Assembly: GCF_002744245.1 (NCBI RefSeq)
Contig: NZ_NKHG01000038.1
Location: 1 to 64,000, forward strand
DNA length: 64,000 nucleotides
Source of the DNA: Bacillus pumilus
GTDB taxonomy: Bacteria; Bacillota; Bacilli; Bacillales; Bacillaceae
Direction: 5' to 3'
The first letter of the stretch is position 1. Each line of letters starts with the position of its first letter. Below, one piece after another: positions 54,695 through 63,090 of the stretch. The position numbers were made by a program, and so were the translations under genes. The notes under the pieces were generated by a model. The model worked only from the letters and a program-made list of their open reading frames with translations. It was not told where the DNA came from and did no database searches.

Positions 54695-55435
54695 ATGGGT
54701 GTTAGCAAACGTTTTTTCCAGCTTGGTTCCCAGTGGAACGTCATTCACCTTCCTCAAAAACCAAATGGCTTTGGCATTCTGATCCTCGGTGACCGAAATC
54801 ATTTTGTGCAGGAAAATACATCATTCTGGCTTCAGCATTATGGAAGAAACCAGCTTTTAACTGCCTTAAAGGATGAAGGATATACATTGTTTAATAGTCA
54901 TCTTCATGGGAATCACTGGGGATGCGAAGATGCTGTTTTTAGTGCAAAGCAGCTCGTTCATCACACATTAAAACAAGAAATATTAAACAGAGAAATTCAT
55001 GTGCTAGCAGAGGGGATGGGTGCCCTTGTGGCCATGAGTCTGGCCGAAGAGATGCCAGAAGTATTAAGGTCCATTGCGATGCTGAATCCATGTTTGAACC
55101 TGCATGCACAAAGAGAAAGAGAAAAAGAACACAAATTCTTCTACAAACAGCTGATCAAAGAGTTAGCACAGAGCTATAGATGCTCTGAACAGGAAGCGGA
55201 AACGCACCCACTTCCTTCTTGTTCCGTTCATTCAGCTCATGTACCGATTCATATATGGCAAAGACTAAACGGAGCGCCATATGCATATGAACTTCACGCA
55301 AAGCCTTTTATTGATCAGCATATGATGAATCCGGAACATTGTCAGGTAGATCTCACCTTGCATATGTTTGATCACCCACGAAGAATCTTTCAGTCCATTC
55401 ACAAGTTTTATAAATCGCATGAAAGGGAATTGTAA
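54695..55435 (+). CDS. yjaU: YjaU, alpha/beta-hydrolase-like protein
   Basis: A 246-residue protein with hydrolase-like strands (GFGILILGDRNHF, ~25). The nucleophile elbow position reads HVLAEGMGALVAMSL (~110), so Ser of the usual GxSxG is replaced by Glu-Gly-Met; activity as a classic esterase is doubtful. A C-terminal His is in FDHPRRIF. AAAGGAGG precedes the ATG. Place and size match yjaU, upstream of yjaV and med. Function unknown. Confidence 0.82.
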   Translation: MGVSKRFFQLGSQWNVIHLPQKPNGFGILILGDRNHFVQENTSFWLQHYGRNQLLTALKDEGYTLFNSHLHGNHWGCEDAVFSAKQLVHHTLKQEILNREIHVLAEGMGALVAMSLAEEMPEVLRSIAMLNPCLNLHAQREREKEHKFFYKQLIKELAQSYRCSEQEAETHPLPSCSVHSAHVPIHIWQRLNGAPYAYELHAKPFIDQHMMNPEHCQVDLTLHMFDHPRRIFQSIHKFYKSHEREL

Positions 55436-55451
55436 TGAATAGGATGATAAC

Positions 55452-55480
55452 AGCCCTTCATGGAAAGGGCTCTTCTTTTT
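55452..55480 (+). terminator. Terminator after yjaU
   Basis: AGCCCTT with AAGGGCT around a six-base loop, then CTTCTTTTT. Confidence 0.75.
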
Positions 55481-55510
55481 ATTCGATATGCTAAAAAAGG
55501 GGACATGAAC

Positions 55511-56089
55511 ATGGAAACCGGACTAATCATAGGTGCAGATGAATTTTTTGGCCTGACACTTTGTGAACATATGATGAAAGAGGGCATACAAGTGGACATT
55601 ACGTGTCCTCACGATCAGACAGAAGACCAAAAGATGCTATTAGAAGAGCGGATGATGTGGCTCGGCAGAAATGATCTCGTTCGTTTCATTGACCTTGGGG
55701 ATAGCAAAGAGACGTATGACTTTATTTTTATTCAATCAGAGGAAGCAAATAAAAGGCAGACAGACCTTAAAGCAAGACATGGAATGTACCAATTACTTTT
55801 TGAAGAACTAGAAGAAGAGCCGTTCAAACAGGACGTACCAGCAATTATCCTTCCTCGCATGTTCGGACCATGGACCCTCAATCACGAAAGAAGAACAAGG
55901 AGTGATCACTCCTTTTTTGTAGAAGATGCCGTAAAGGATCTCTTGAAGTGGGTCTCGTGCACCAATCAAAGGCAGGATATGAGGCATCAATTGAAGGTAG
56001 AAAGACAAACAGATGACAAACAAGCAGAAAAATTGATCGCAGATTGGAAAAGACAAAACTCAACATTTTTCGACAAAAAGCAAGAATGA
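55511..56089 (+). CDS. yjaV: YjaV, NAD-binding-like protein of unknown function
   Basis: A 192-residue protein starting METGLIIGADEFFGLTLCEHMMKEG, like the first strand and helix of a Rossmann fold but without the usual GxGxxG. LPRMFGPWTL (~115) is reminiscent of sugar epimerase-like proteins, but no catalytic YxxxK is seen. ATG 55511 follows AAAAGGGG by eight bases. It lies between yjaU and med as in B. subtilis. Function unknown. Confidence 0.82.
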   Translation: METGLIIGADEFFGLTLCEHMMKEGIQVDITCPHDQTEDQKMLLEERMMWLGRNDLVRFIDLGDSKETYDFIFIQSEEANKRQTDLKARHGMYQLLFEELEEEPFKQDVPAIILPRMFGPWTLNHERRTRSDHSFFVEDAVKDLLKWVSCTNQRQDMRHQLKVERQTDDKQAEKLIADWKRQNSTFFDKKQE

Positions 56090-56179
56090 TCTTCCATCTT
56101 CTCTTTTTTCAGTATAAAATAAACCTATATTTAACATACAGGTTCATGCTTGGATGTTGCAAAGGGAGTTGAACATGGC

Positions 56180-57142
56180 ATGAGGTACCAATGGCTTGTC
56201 ATGATCTTTTCGTTCCTTCTCCTATTATCTGCCTGCTCGCAGGCGCCTTTAAAAGGACATATTGAGAAGGTGGGTTTACTCGTCCCCGATACGATTAATG
56301 ATCAAGTTTGGGGAACGAAAGGTTATAAAGGCTTATTGAATATCCAATCAACATTGGGTGTAGATGTTTATTATAAGGAAGGAATGGTCGACAAGGAGAA
56401 AATCGTTGATGCCATTGAAGAATTCCATAAAAAAGGAGTTAATTTGATTATTGGTCATGGCAATGAATACAGCGAAATTTTTAACTTGATCAGTGAAGAT
56501 TATCCCAAAACACAATTTATTACGGTCAATGGAGGCAAGCCCCAGGCTGACAATGTCGCAAATTTGACGTTTAGAGGAGAAGCAATGGGCTTTTTCGGAG
56601 GCATGACAGCAGCACATATGTCAAAAACAAAAAAGATTGGTATTCTTGCTACATATGATTGGCAAGGCGAAGTAGACGGTTTTATCAAAGGTGCAAAATA
56701 TCAAGACGATCATGTGCAAGTGCTAGTGAAATTTGTCGAAAACTGGGATGATGCTGACAAAGCCGTTGATCTCTATCAAAAATTGAAAAAACAGGACGTA
56801 GATGTTGTTTATCCAGCAGGCGATGCTTATAATATACCTGTCATTGAACAAATCAAAGCCGATCATTTATCAGCTATCGGGTATGTCACCGATCAATCCA
56901 ACCTCGGCAGCCATACCGTCTTAACCAGCACAGTACAGCATGTCGATAAAGCGTACAGTATCATTGCAAAGAAATTTAATGAAGGCAAGCTAAACGAACA
57001 AGGTGAGTACTCCTTTGACTTTAAAGAAGGAGTGATCGAAATGGGGAAATTTAGCTCAACCGTTGATCACGCTTTTGTGAAAAGCATTGAAAGTGATATT
57101 TCGTATTATAAAAAAACAGGCAAACTGCCAAATGAAAAGTGA
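56180..57142 (+). CDS. med: Med, BMP-family lipoprotein, positive regulator of comK
   Basis: A 320-residue lipoprotein with signal MRYQWLVMIFSFLLLLSAC (lipobox LSAC) and a BMP-type ligand-binding domain (LVPDTINDQVWGTKGYKGLL, FRGEAMGFFGGMTAAHMSKT, VDVVYPAGDAYNIPVIEQIK, IGYVTDQSNLGSHTVLTSTVQ in turn). Med raises comK expression in B. subtilis and affects competence. ATG 56180 gives the family length; a longer frame opens at a TTG (56150). It is coupled to comZ, whose reading frame begins before its stop. Confidence 0.93.
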   Translation: MRYQWLVMIFSFLLLLSACSQAPLKGHIEKVGLLVPDTINDQVWGTKGYKGLLNIQSTLGVDVYYKEGMVDKEKIVDAIEEFHKKGVNLIIGHGNEYSEIFNLISEDYPKTQFITVNGGKPQADNVANLTFRGEAMGFFGGMTAAHMSKTKKIGILATYDWQGEVDGFIKGAKYQDDHVQVLVKFVENWDDADKAVDLYQKLKKQDVDVVYPAGDAYNIPVIEQIKADHLSAIGYVTDQSNLGSHTVLTSTVQHVDKAYSIIAKKFNEGKLNEQGEYSFDFKEGVIEMGKFSSTVDHAFVKSIESDISYYKKTGKLPNEK

Positions 57143-57153
57143 GGATATTGAAC

Positions 57154-57351
57154 ATGCAGCACGAAAAATCGATGGAGTTTTTACAAATAGCTATGAAGTA
57201 TTTCCCGCAAGCAAAAGAAGAGTTGGATAAAGCAGGGATTCAGCTTGATCCAGAAGCACTTCAGCCGCTTCTATCATTGATCACATCTGTCATGCAAGAG
57301 GCATATGAGCTTGGAAAAGCAGAAGCAGACTCAAAAAAAGCCACAGAATAG
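57154..57351 (+). CDS. comZ: ComZ, competence regulator
   Basis: A 65-residue protein starting MQHEKSMEFLQIAMKYFPQA, nearly identical to the ComZ start as I know it, and with a helical leucine-rich middle (LDPEALQPLLSLITSVM). ComZ lowers expression of the comG operon in B. subtilis. ATG 57154 lies 12 bases beyond the med stop, after GTGAGGA. It is second gene of med-comZ; a terminator follows within its end. Confidence 0.92.
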   Translation: MQHEKSMEFLQIAMKYFPQAKEELDKAGIQLDPEALQPLLSLITSVMQEAYELGKAEADSKKATE

Positions 57352-57365
57352 TGGCTTTTTTTTTA
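57336..57365. terminator. Bidirectional terminator between comZ and yjzB
   Basis: AAAGCCAC, loop AGAATA, GTGGCTTTTTTTTT between convergent genes. Confidence 0.9.
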
Positions 57366-57596
57366 TAATATTTTTTTCTTGAAGGCACTAATCATAGGGC
57401 CAACATCTTTAAACACAGGCTTTAGCTCGTCGATCGAGTTCATAATGTTCCCAATTTGATTCATGACATGCATATAGTCGATCGAATCATCATTTGAAGA
57501 TGTATTCGCTCGTTCCTCCTTTGTTTCTGTCTCGCTTTTCTCTTTTTCTAGTTGCTGGCCAAACATCATCGCCGAGAAAATATCCTTTTGAGCCAT
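57363..57596 (-). CDS. yjzB: YjzB small protein
   Basis: A 77-residue protein, MAQKDIFSAMMFGQQLEKEKSE..., with a charged Glu/Lys/Thr-rich middle and a helical end (MNQIGNIMNSIDELKPVFKDV). There is no membrane segment. AAGGAAC lies before the ATG. Size and place between comZ and fabHA match yjzB. Function unknown. Confidence 0.8.
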   Translation of the reverse strand: MAQKDIFSAMMFGQQLEKEKSETETKEERANTSSNDDSIDYMHVMNQIGNIMNSIDELKPVFKDVGPMISAFKKKIL

Positions 57597-57670
57597 ATCG
57601 CATGTTCCTTTCTACTATTGGTATATCATTAATCTATGAAAAAAGTGAACGGAAAGGTTAGACGTTTGTA

Positions 57671-57699
57671 TTGCCAAGAAGAAAAAAATAAGGTAAAAT
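57671..57699 (+). promoter_or_regulatory. fabHA promoter
   Basis: TTGCCA (57671-57676), a 17-base spacer and TAAAAT (57694-57699), immediately followed by the FapR operator. Confidence 0.75.
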
Positions 57700-57715
57700 T
57701 AGTACCAGATACTAA
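57699..57715 (+). promoter_or_regulatory. FapR operator
   Basis: TTAGTACCAGATACTAA is a palindrome agreeing with the FapR consensus (TTAGTACC-N3-TACTAA). It abuts the -10, so FapR would block transcription until malonyl-CoA releases it. Confidence 0.9.
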
Positions 57716-57765
57716 TATAAGATCACAATATTACATGCTCGTATGAGTAAAAGGAGTCTTATTCA

Positions 57766-58704
57766 ATGAATGCTGGAATTATTGGCCTTGGCCGCTATAT
57801 ACCTGAAAAAGTATTAACAAATCTTGATTTAGAAAAAATGGTTGAAACTTCTGACGAGTGGATTCGTACTAGAACAGGTATAGAAGAAAGAAGAATTGCA
57901 TCTGATGATGTCAATACATCTCATATGGCGCTTGCTGCTGCAAAAAAAGCATTAGCTGACGCCGGTGTAGCTGCAGAAGATATTGATATGATTCTTGTGG
58001 CGACCGTCACGCCAGATCAAGCATTTCCGACAGTCGCTTGTATGATTCAAGAACAGCTCGGTGCACATAAAGCATGTGCAATGGATATTAGCGCTGCTTG
58101 TGCTGGCTTTATGTATGGGCTTGTTACTGGAAAACAATTTATCGAATCAGGAACTTACAAGCATGTGCTCGTCGTTGGCGTTGAAAAGCTTTCTCGCATT
58201 ACCGATTGGGATGACCGCAATACAGCTGTTTTGTTCGGAGACGGAGCAGGTGCTGCTGTGTTAGGATCAGTCAGTGAAGGGAAAGGAATTCTATCATTTG
58301 AGCTTGGAGCCGATGGAAGCGGCGGAAAGCACTTGTACTTAGATGAAAAAGATCATACAATCATGAATGGACGAGAAGTATTTAAATTTGCAGTGAGACA
58401 GATGGGCGAGTCAAGTGTAAACGTCATCGAAAAAGCTGGACTATCGAAAGAAGATGTTGACTTCTTGATCCCGCATCAAGCCAATATTCGTATTATGGAA
58501 GCAGCACGCGAACGCTTAGAACTTCCCATCGAAAAAATGTCGAAGACTGTCCATAAATATGGAAACACATCAGCAGCATCCATTCCAATTTCACTATGTG
58601 AAGAAATCGAAGCCGGCAAAATTCATGACGGCGATGTGATTGTAATGGTTGGTTTTGGTGGCGGATTAACGTGGGGCGCAATCGTTATGCGATGGGGCCG
58701 ATAA
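57766..58704 (+). CDS. fabHA: Beta-ketoacyl-ACP synthase III FabHA
   Basis: A 312-residue condensing enzyme starting fatty-acid synthesis from (often branched) acyl-CoA and malonyl-ACP. The Cys-His-Asn triad is visible: Cys112 in [11 protein letters not shown], His in [11 protein letters not shown] (~240) and Asn in [11 protein letters not shown] (~270). GGAATT... AAAGGAGT precedes the ATG. It is first in the fabHA-fabF operon under FapR. Confidence 0.96.
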   Translation: MNAGIIGLGRYIPEKVLTNLDLEKMVETSDEWIRTRTGIEERRIASDDVNTSHMALAAAKKALADAGVAAEDIDMILVATVTPDQAFPTVACMIQEQLGAHKACAMDISAACAGFMYGLVTGKQFIESGTYKHVLVVGVEKLSRITDWDDRNTAVLFGDGAGAAVLGSVSEGKGILSFELGADGSGGKHLYLDEKDHTIMNGREVFKFAVRQMGESSVNVIEKAGLSKEDVDFLIPHQANIRIMEAARERLELPIEKMSKTVHKYGNTSAASIPISLCEEIEAGKIHDGDVIVMVGFGGGLTWGAIVMRWGR

Positions 58705-58725
58705 AAGAGTGAGGTGCACAAATTA

Positions 58726-59967
58726 ATGGATAAAAAACGAGTAGTTGTTACAGGACTAGGTGCTTTGACACCTCTTGGCAACGATGTAGAGACAACATGG
58801 AACAATGCTGTAGCAGGTGTATCAGGTGTTGGACCGATCACACGTGTCGATTCAAGTGAATATACCGCAAAAGTAGCTGCAGAACTAAAAGATTTTAACA
58901 TCGAAGATTACATGGAGAAAAAAGAAGCCAGAAAAATGGCACGCTTCACTCAATATGCAGTCGTAGCTGCTCAAAAGGCTTTAGAAGATTCACGTCTGGA
59001 AATTACAGATGAAATCGCACCACGTGTTGGAGTATGGGTTGGATCTGGTATTGGTGGACTTGAAACATTTGAAGAGCAGTTTGAAGTTTATTCAAATAAA
59101 GGGGCAAGACGCGTAAGCCCATTCTTTGTCCCAATGATGATTCCAGATATGGCGACAGGGCAAATTTCAATTGCCCTTGGCGCAAAAGGTGTCAACTCTT
59201 GTACAGTCACAGCATGTGCAACAGGTACAAACTCAATCGGTGATGCATTTAAAGCCATTCAGCGCGGAGATGCTGATGCAATGATTACAGGCGGAACAGA
59301 AGCGCCATTAACTAAAATGTCGTTTGCCGGTTTCTGTGCAAACAAAGCCCTTTCGACAAATCCTGATCCAGACACAGCAAGCCGTCCATTTGATAAAAAC
59401 CGTGACGGGTTTGTGATGGGTGAGGGAGCAGGGATTATTGTTCTTGAAGAATTAGAGCATGCATTAAAACGCGGTGCGACGATTTATGCAGAAATCGTTG
59501 GGTACGGTTCAACTGGAGATGCATACCATATTACAGCTCCAGCTCCAAACGGAGAAGGCGGCGTCCGTGCGATGAAAGAAGCGATTCGCGATGCAGGTTT
59601 GACTGTGGAAGAAATTGATTATATCAATGCCCACGGAACAAGCACACCTTACAATGATAAATTTGAAACAATGGCGATTAAAGAAGTGTTCGGAGAGCAT
59701 GCGAATCAGCTTGCGATCAGTTCGACAAAATCAATGACAGGTCACTTACTTGGTGCAGCAGGTGGAGTAGAAGCGATTTTCTCTGTTCTGACGATTAAAG
59801 ACAGTGTCATTCCGCCAACAATTAATCTTGAAACACCGGATGAGGAATGTGATCTTGATTATGTAGCAAACGAAGCGCGTTCAAAAGAAGTACAAGTTGC
59901 TTTGAGTAACTCACTTGGTTTTGGCGGGCACAATGCGACAATTATCTTCAAAAAATACGAAGCGTAA
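58726..59967 (+). CDS. fabF: Beta-ketoacyl-ACP synthase II FabF
   Basis: A 413-residue elongating condensing enzyme. The Cys164 nucleophile in [11 protein letters not shown], His in [11 protein letters not shown] (~303) and His in [11 protein letters not shown] (~340) form the active site. It is the target of cerulenin and platensimycin in this family. ATG 58726 gives exactly the usual length; GAGGTG lies upstream. It follows fabHA by 21 bases. Confidence 0.96.
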   Translation: MDKKRVVVTGLGALTPLGNDVETTWNNAVAGVSGVGPITRVDSSEYTAKVAAELKDFNIEDYMEKKEARKMARFTQYAVVAAQKALEDSRLEITDEIAPRVGVWVGSGIGGLETFEEQFEVYSNKGARRVSPFFVPMMIPDMATGQISIALGAKGVNSCTVTACATGTNSIGDAFKAIQRGDADAMITGGTEAPLTKMSFAGFCANKALSTNPDPDTASRPFDKNRDGFVMGEGAGIIVLEELEHALKRGATIYAEIVGYGSTGDAYHITAPAPNGEGGVRAMKEAIRDAGLTVEEIDYINAHGTSTPYNDKFETMAIKEVFGEHANQLAISSTKSMTGHLLGAAGGVEAIFSVLTIKDSVIPPTINLETPDEECDLDYVANEARSKEVQVALSNSLGFGGHNATIIFKKYEA

Positions 59968-59980
59968 CATGTCCTGAGAA

Positions 59981-60013
59981 GGCGGCGATCGATAAACAGA
60001 TCGCCGCCTTTTT
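59981..60013 (+). terminator. Terminator of the fabHA-fabF operon
   Basis: GGCGGCGATC pairs with GATCGCCGCC around an eight-base loop, then TTTTT. Confidence 0.95.
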
Positions 60014-60044
60014 GCATAGGATGAAAATGGAGGTGTTAAACGGA

Positions 60045-60839
60045 ATGGGTCTGGTCAATACACATTATCTCATCCATCAATCAGCATCATTTCAGGAGCT
60101 TTCGGCACGCTTTGTCCCTTATTTTAAAGGAGCGGTGGAAAAAGAATGGTCCTCTATTCTCTCCCATTTACAGCATCATGGAATGGTGAGGTCTTGGAAT
60201 GCGTGTCAGGAAATGATCGACAAGCTCAAAGAAAAAGGGTACTTTCAGCTCGTCATGAAAGAATACCAAACGCTGAAAAAACTGTGGGATGGCCCTGACA
60301 TCCCTGTATTTATTTTGCCTGTCAATGAGAGCAGTAAAGAGATCAGAGAGCACTTTTATTATCAATCCGGCATGGCATTTGACGACAAGATTTTTCTGTT
60401 CTTATCGCCGCATACCCCGAAAGAGCGTATTGGTACATTGATGACACATGAATATCATCATGTATGCAGGCTGCATTTTCTCACGAAAGAAGAAAATGAT
60501 TTTACATTCCTTGATACAATCATGATGGAAGGGTTGGCCGAATATGCTGTGTATCATAGATATGGAGAAAGCTATACAGCAAAATGGACCACATTATATG
60601 ACGAAACGCAGCTTGAACGCATGTACAAGAAATGGGTATCCAGTCACCTTCATAAGAAAGTCCAGGACGACGAAAGGCTGATACAGAACCTCCTTTATGG
60701 AAAAGGGAACTACCCCAAAATGCTTGGTTACGCGACTGGGTTTCATATCGTGAAAAAGTATTTCAGTGAGCACCGAATCAGCGAGGAGTCTATGATTGCA
60801 GAGCCAGCTGAAACCTTTTTAAAGGTGATAGAATCATAA
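60045..60839 (+). CDS. yjaZ: YjaZ, predicted zinc metalloprotease (DUF2268)
   Basis: A 264-residue protein of the DUF2268 family, with a clear HExxH zinc motif in LMTHEYHHVCRLHF (~140) and a downstream Glu in MMEGLAEYAVY (~170) that could be the third ligand. This suggests a gluzincin-like peptidase, though no substrate is known. ATG 60045 is nine bases after GGAGGTG. No signal peptide is visible, so it is probably cytoplasmic. Position after fabF matches yjaZ. Confidence 0.87.
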   Translation: MGLVNTHYLIHQSASFQELSARFVPYFKGAVEKEWSSILSHLQHHGMVRSWNACQEMIDKLKEKGYFQLVMKEYQTLKKLWDGPDIPVFILPVNESSKEIREHFYYQSGMAFDDKIFLFLSPHTPKERIGTLMTHEYHHVCRLHFLTKEENDFTFLDTIMMEGLAEYAVYHRYGESYTAKWTTLYDETQLERMYKKWVSSHLHKKVQDDERLIQNLLYGKGNYPKMLGYATGFHIVKKYFSEHRISEESMIAEPAETFLKVIES

Positions 60840-60959
60840 AGTGAATAATTCACATAAAAAGAGACATATTACAAATTTACTAAATACTTCTTGATTTCGT
60901 CATGCTGATGTAATAATATACAAATATAAATTTTGATAATTCTTTTTATTCGAAAAACA

Positions 60960-60971
60960 CGAAATATTTCG
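60960..60971. other. 12-base palindrome upstream of appD
   Basis: CGAAATATTTCG is a perfect palindrome 38 bases before the appD start. It could be a regulator site; nothing identifies the protein. Confidence 0.3.
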
Positions 60972-61009
60972 ATTCGGTTCTATTGATCTATGAAGGAAGG
61001 AGCGAATGA

Positions 61010-61988
61010 ATGAGCACACTACTTGAAGTACAAAACTTAAAAACCTATTTTTTTCGAAAAAGGAACCGATACCCGCTGTGGATGGCGTAGATTTTAGCAT
61101 AAGAAAAGGAGAAACTGTTGCATTAGTCGGTGAATCTGGATCTGGCAAAAGTATTACGTCCTTATCCATCATGGGACTGATTAATGGGACTGGTGGAAAG
61201 ATTATGGACGGTTCCATCAAGCTTGATGGAAAAGACCTTGTTACATATGGTGAAAAGGAATTATGCAGCATTCGCGGTAATGATGTATCCATGATCTTTC
61301 AGGAACCCATGACCTCACTTAATCCCGTCTTAACCATCGGGGAACAAATAACAGAAATCCTCATCTATCACAAAAACCTTTCAAAAAAAGAAGCGACCAA
61401 AAAAGCAATTGACCTGCTGAAGCTTGTTGGTTTTTCTCGGCCAGAACAAATCATCAAAGATTTTCCGCACCGTTTATCAGGTGGTATGCGTCAACGGGTG
61501 ATGATTGCCATTGCGCTAAGCTGTGATCCGAAGCTTCTCATTGCAGATGAGCCGACAACCGCTCTAGATGTGACCATTCAAGCCCAGGTGCTCACCTTAA
61601 TGAAAGATTTGTGTCAAACATTTGGTACATCCATTCTTCTCATTACACACGATTTAGGTGTCGTGTCTGAAGTAGCGGACCGAGTCATTGTTATGTACTG
61701 CGGACAGGTAGTGGAAAATGGGACCGTTGAAGAATTGTTTGATCAACCGCTTCATCCTTACACAGAAGGATTGCTTGAATCCATTCCCGTGATTGACGGA
61801 GAGATTCAGCCATTAACAGCGATAAAAGGAAATGTCCCTGCGCCAGATCAGCTTCCGGCCGCTGCCGCTTTGCTCCTAGATGCCCGAAAGTCAAAGATCG
61901 CTGCATGGGGGAATTGCCCAAGCTGAAAACATTTGAAAACGGCAGAAGCGTCAGGTGTTTCTTATATGAGGAGGCAAGCCAAACATGA
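61010..61988 (+). pseudogene. appD: Oligopeptide ABC transporter ATPase AppD, two frameshifts
   Basis: An ATPase of the App oligopeptide permease. It starts MSTLLEVQNLKTYFFRK, then leaves frame. One added A in the A5 run at 61057-61061 restores the line through VDGVDF. The middle (61078-61926 frame) holds Walker A GESGSGKSI, signature LSGGMRQRVMIAIAL and Walker B LLIADEP. Near the end the frame is lost again at about 61855-61865. One added base restores GCRFAPRCPKVKDRCMGELP and ends at TGA 61986-61988, overlapping appF as ATGA. The repaired protein has 326 residues, the expected size. GAAGGAAGGAG precedes the ATG. Confidence 0.9.
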
Positions 61989-63007
61989 CACTTGCTGAAA
62001 ATCAGCCACAAATGACAGATCTTCCAGAGAAAGAAACCATTCTTGAACTGAAAAATATTCAAAAGCACTTTCCAATTAAAGCGGGAATTTTGCAGAAGAA
62101 AGTAGGTGCGGTCAAAGCTGTTGACGGCATAAACCTCAAGATTTATAAAGGTGAAACGTTAGGCATTGTTGGGGAGTCAGGATGCGGTAAATCAACATTA
62201 GGACGGACAATGATTCGCTTATATCAACCAACAGACGGACAAATCCTATTTAAAGGGCAAGATATCTCTCACGTATCTGAATCAAAACTAAGACAATCGA
62301 CAAGAAAAAACATCCAAATGGTTTTTCAAGATCCCTTTGCATCACTCAACCCTAGAAAAACACTTCGAAGCATCATCAAAGAACCCTACAAAACACATCA
62401 TTTATACTCCTTAAAAGAAAGAAATGAAAAAGTAGAACAGCTTTTATCAAAGGTAGGTCTTCATCCAAGCTTTGCGAATCGCTACCCGCACGAGTTTTCT
62501 GGTGGACAGAGGCAGCGGATCGGCATCGCTCGTGCGCTTGCCATGAATCCAGAAATGATCATAGCAGATGAGCCTGTTTCAGCACTCGACGTATCCATTC
62601 AGGCTCAGGTCATTAATCTGATGGAGGAGCTTCAGGAGGAATTTGACCTGACCTATCTATTTATCTCTCACGACCTAAGTGTGGTCCGGCACATTAGTGA
62701 TAGAGTGGGCGTCATGTATCTCGGCAAAATGATGGAGCTTGCAGATAAGCACAGCCTGTACGATGACCCGCTCCATCCATATACTCAGGCACTGCTTTCT
62801 TCTGTTCCGATCACCCGTAAAAAAGGTCAGGTGAAGAGAGAGCGGATTATGCTGCAAGGCGATTTACCAAGTCCTGCGAATCCGCCAAAAGGCTGTGTGT
62901 TTCACACAAGATGCCCGCATGCGAAAGAAATCTGTAAAGAAAAAGCACCAAAATTTCAGGAATTAAGAACGAACCACTTTGTTGCCTGCCATCTCTACGA
63001 CGCTTAA
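61985..63007 (+). CDS. appF: Oligopeptide ABC transporter ATPase AppF
   Basis: A 340-residue ATPase that pairs with AppD to power peptide uptake. Walker A is GESGCGKSTLGRT (~75), the signature FSGGQRQRIGIARAL (~180) and Walker B MIIADEPVSALD (~198). The C-terminal oligopeptide-type cysteine block FHTRCPHAKEICKEKAP is present. GAGGAGG lies upstream of the ATG, which overlaps the repaired appD stop. Confidence 0.94.
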   Translation: MTLAENQPQMTDLPEKETILELKNIQKHFPIKAGILQKKVGAVKAVDGINLKIYKGETLGIVGESGCGKSTLGRTMIRLYQPTDGQILFKGQDISHVSESKLRQSTRKNIQMVFQDPFASLNPRKTLRSIIKEPYKTHHLYSLKERNEKVEQLLSKVGLHPSFANRYPHEFSGGQRQRIGIARALAMNPEMIIADEPVSALDVSIQAQVINLMEELQEEFDLTYLFISHDLSVVRHISDRVGVMYLGKMMELADKHSLYDDPLHPYTQALLSSVPITRKKGQVKRERIMLQGDLPSPANPPKGCVFHTRCPHAKEICKEKAPKFQELRTNHFVACHLYDA

Positions 63008-63090
63008 AACAGCTTGTATGATCTCATCTTTGAGAGGGGGGATAAAGCGGCATCTGTCATCATTTCTAAAAAAAATAGGGGGAATTGTAC

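Noticed and set aside
54567-54782. 71-codon ORF before yjaU
   Set aside because: It overlaps the yjaU start in another frame and has no ribosome site or recognisable sequence.
61691-62068. 125-codon minus-strand ORF across appD-appF
   Set aside because: It is the antisense of two conserved ATPase genes.
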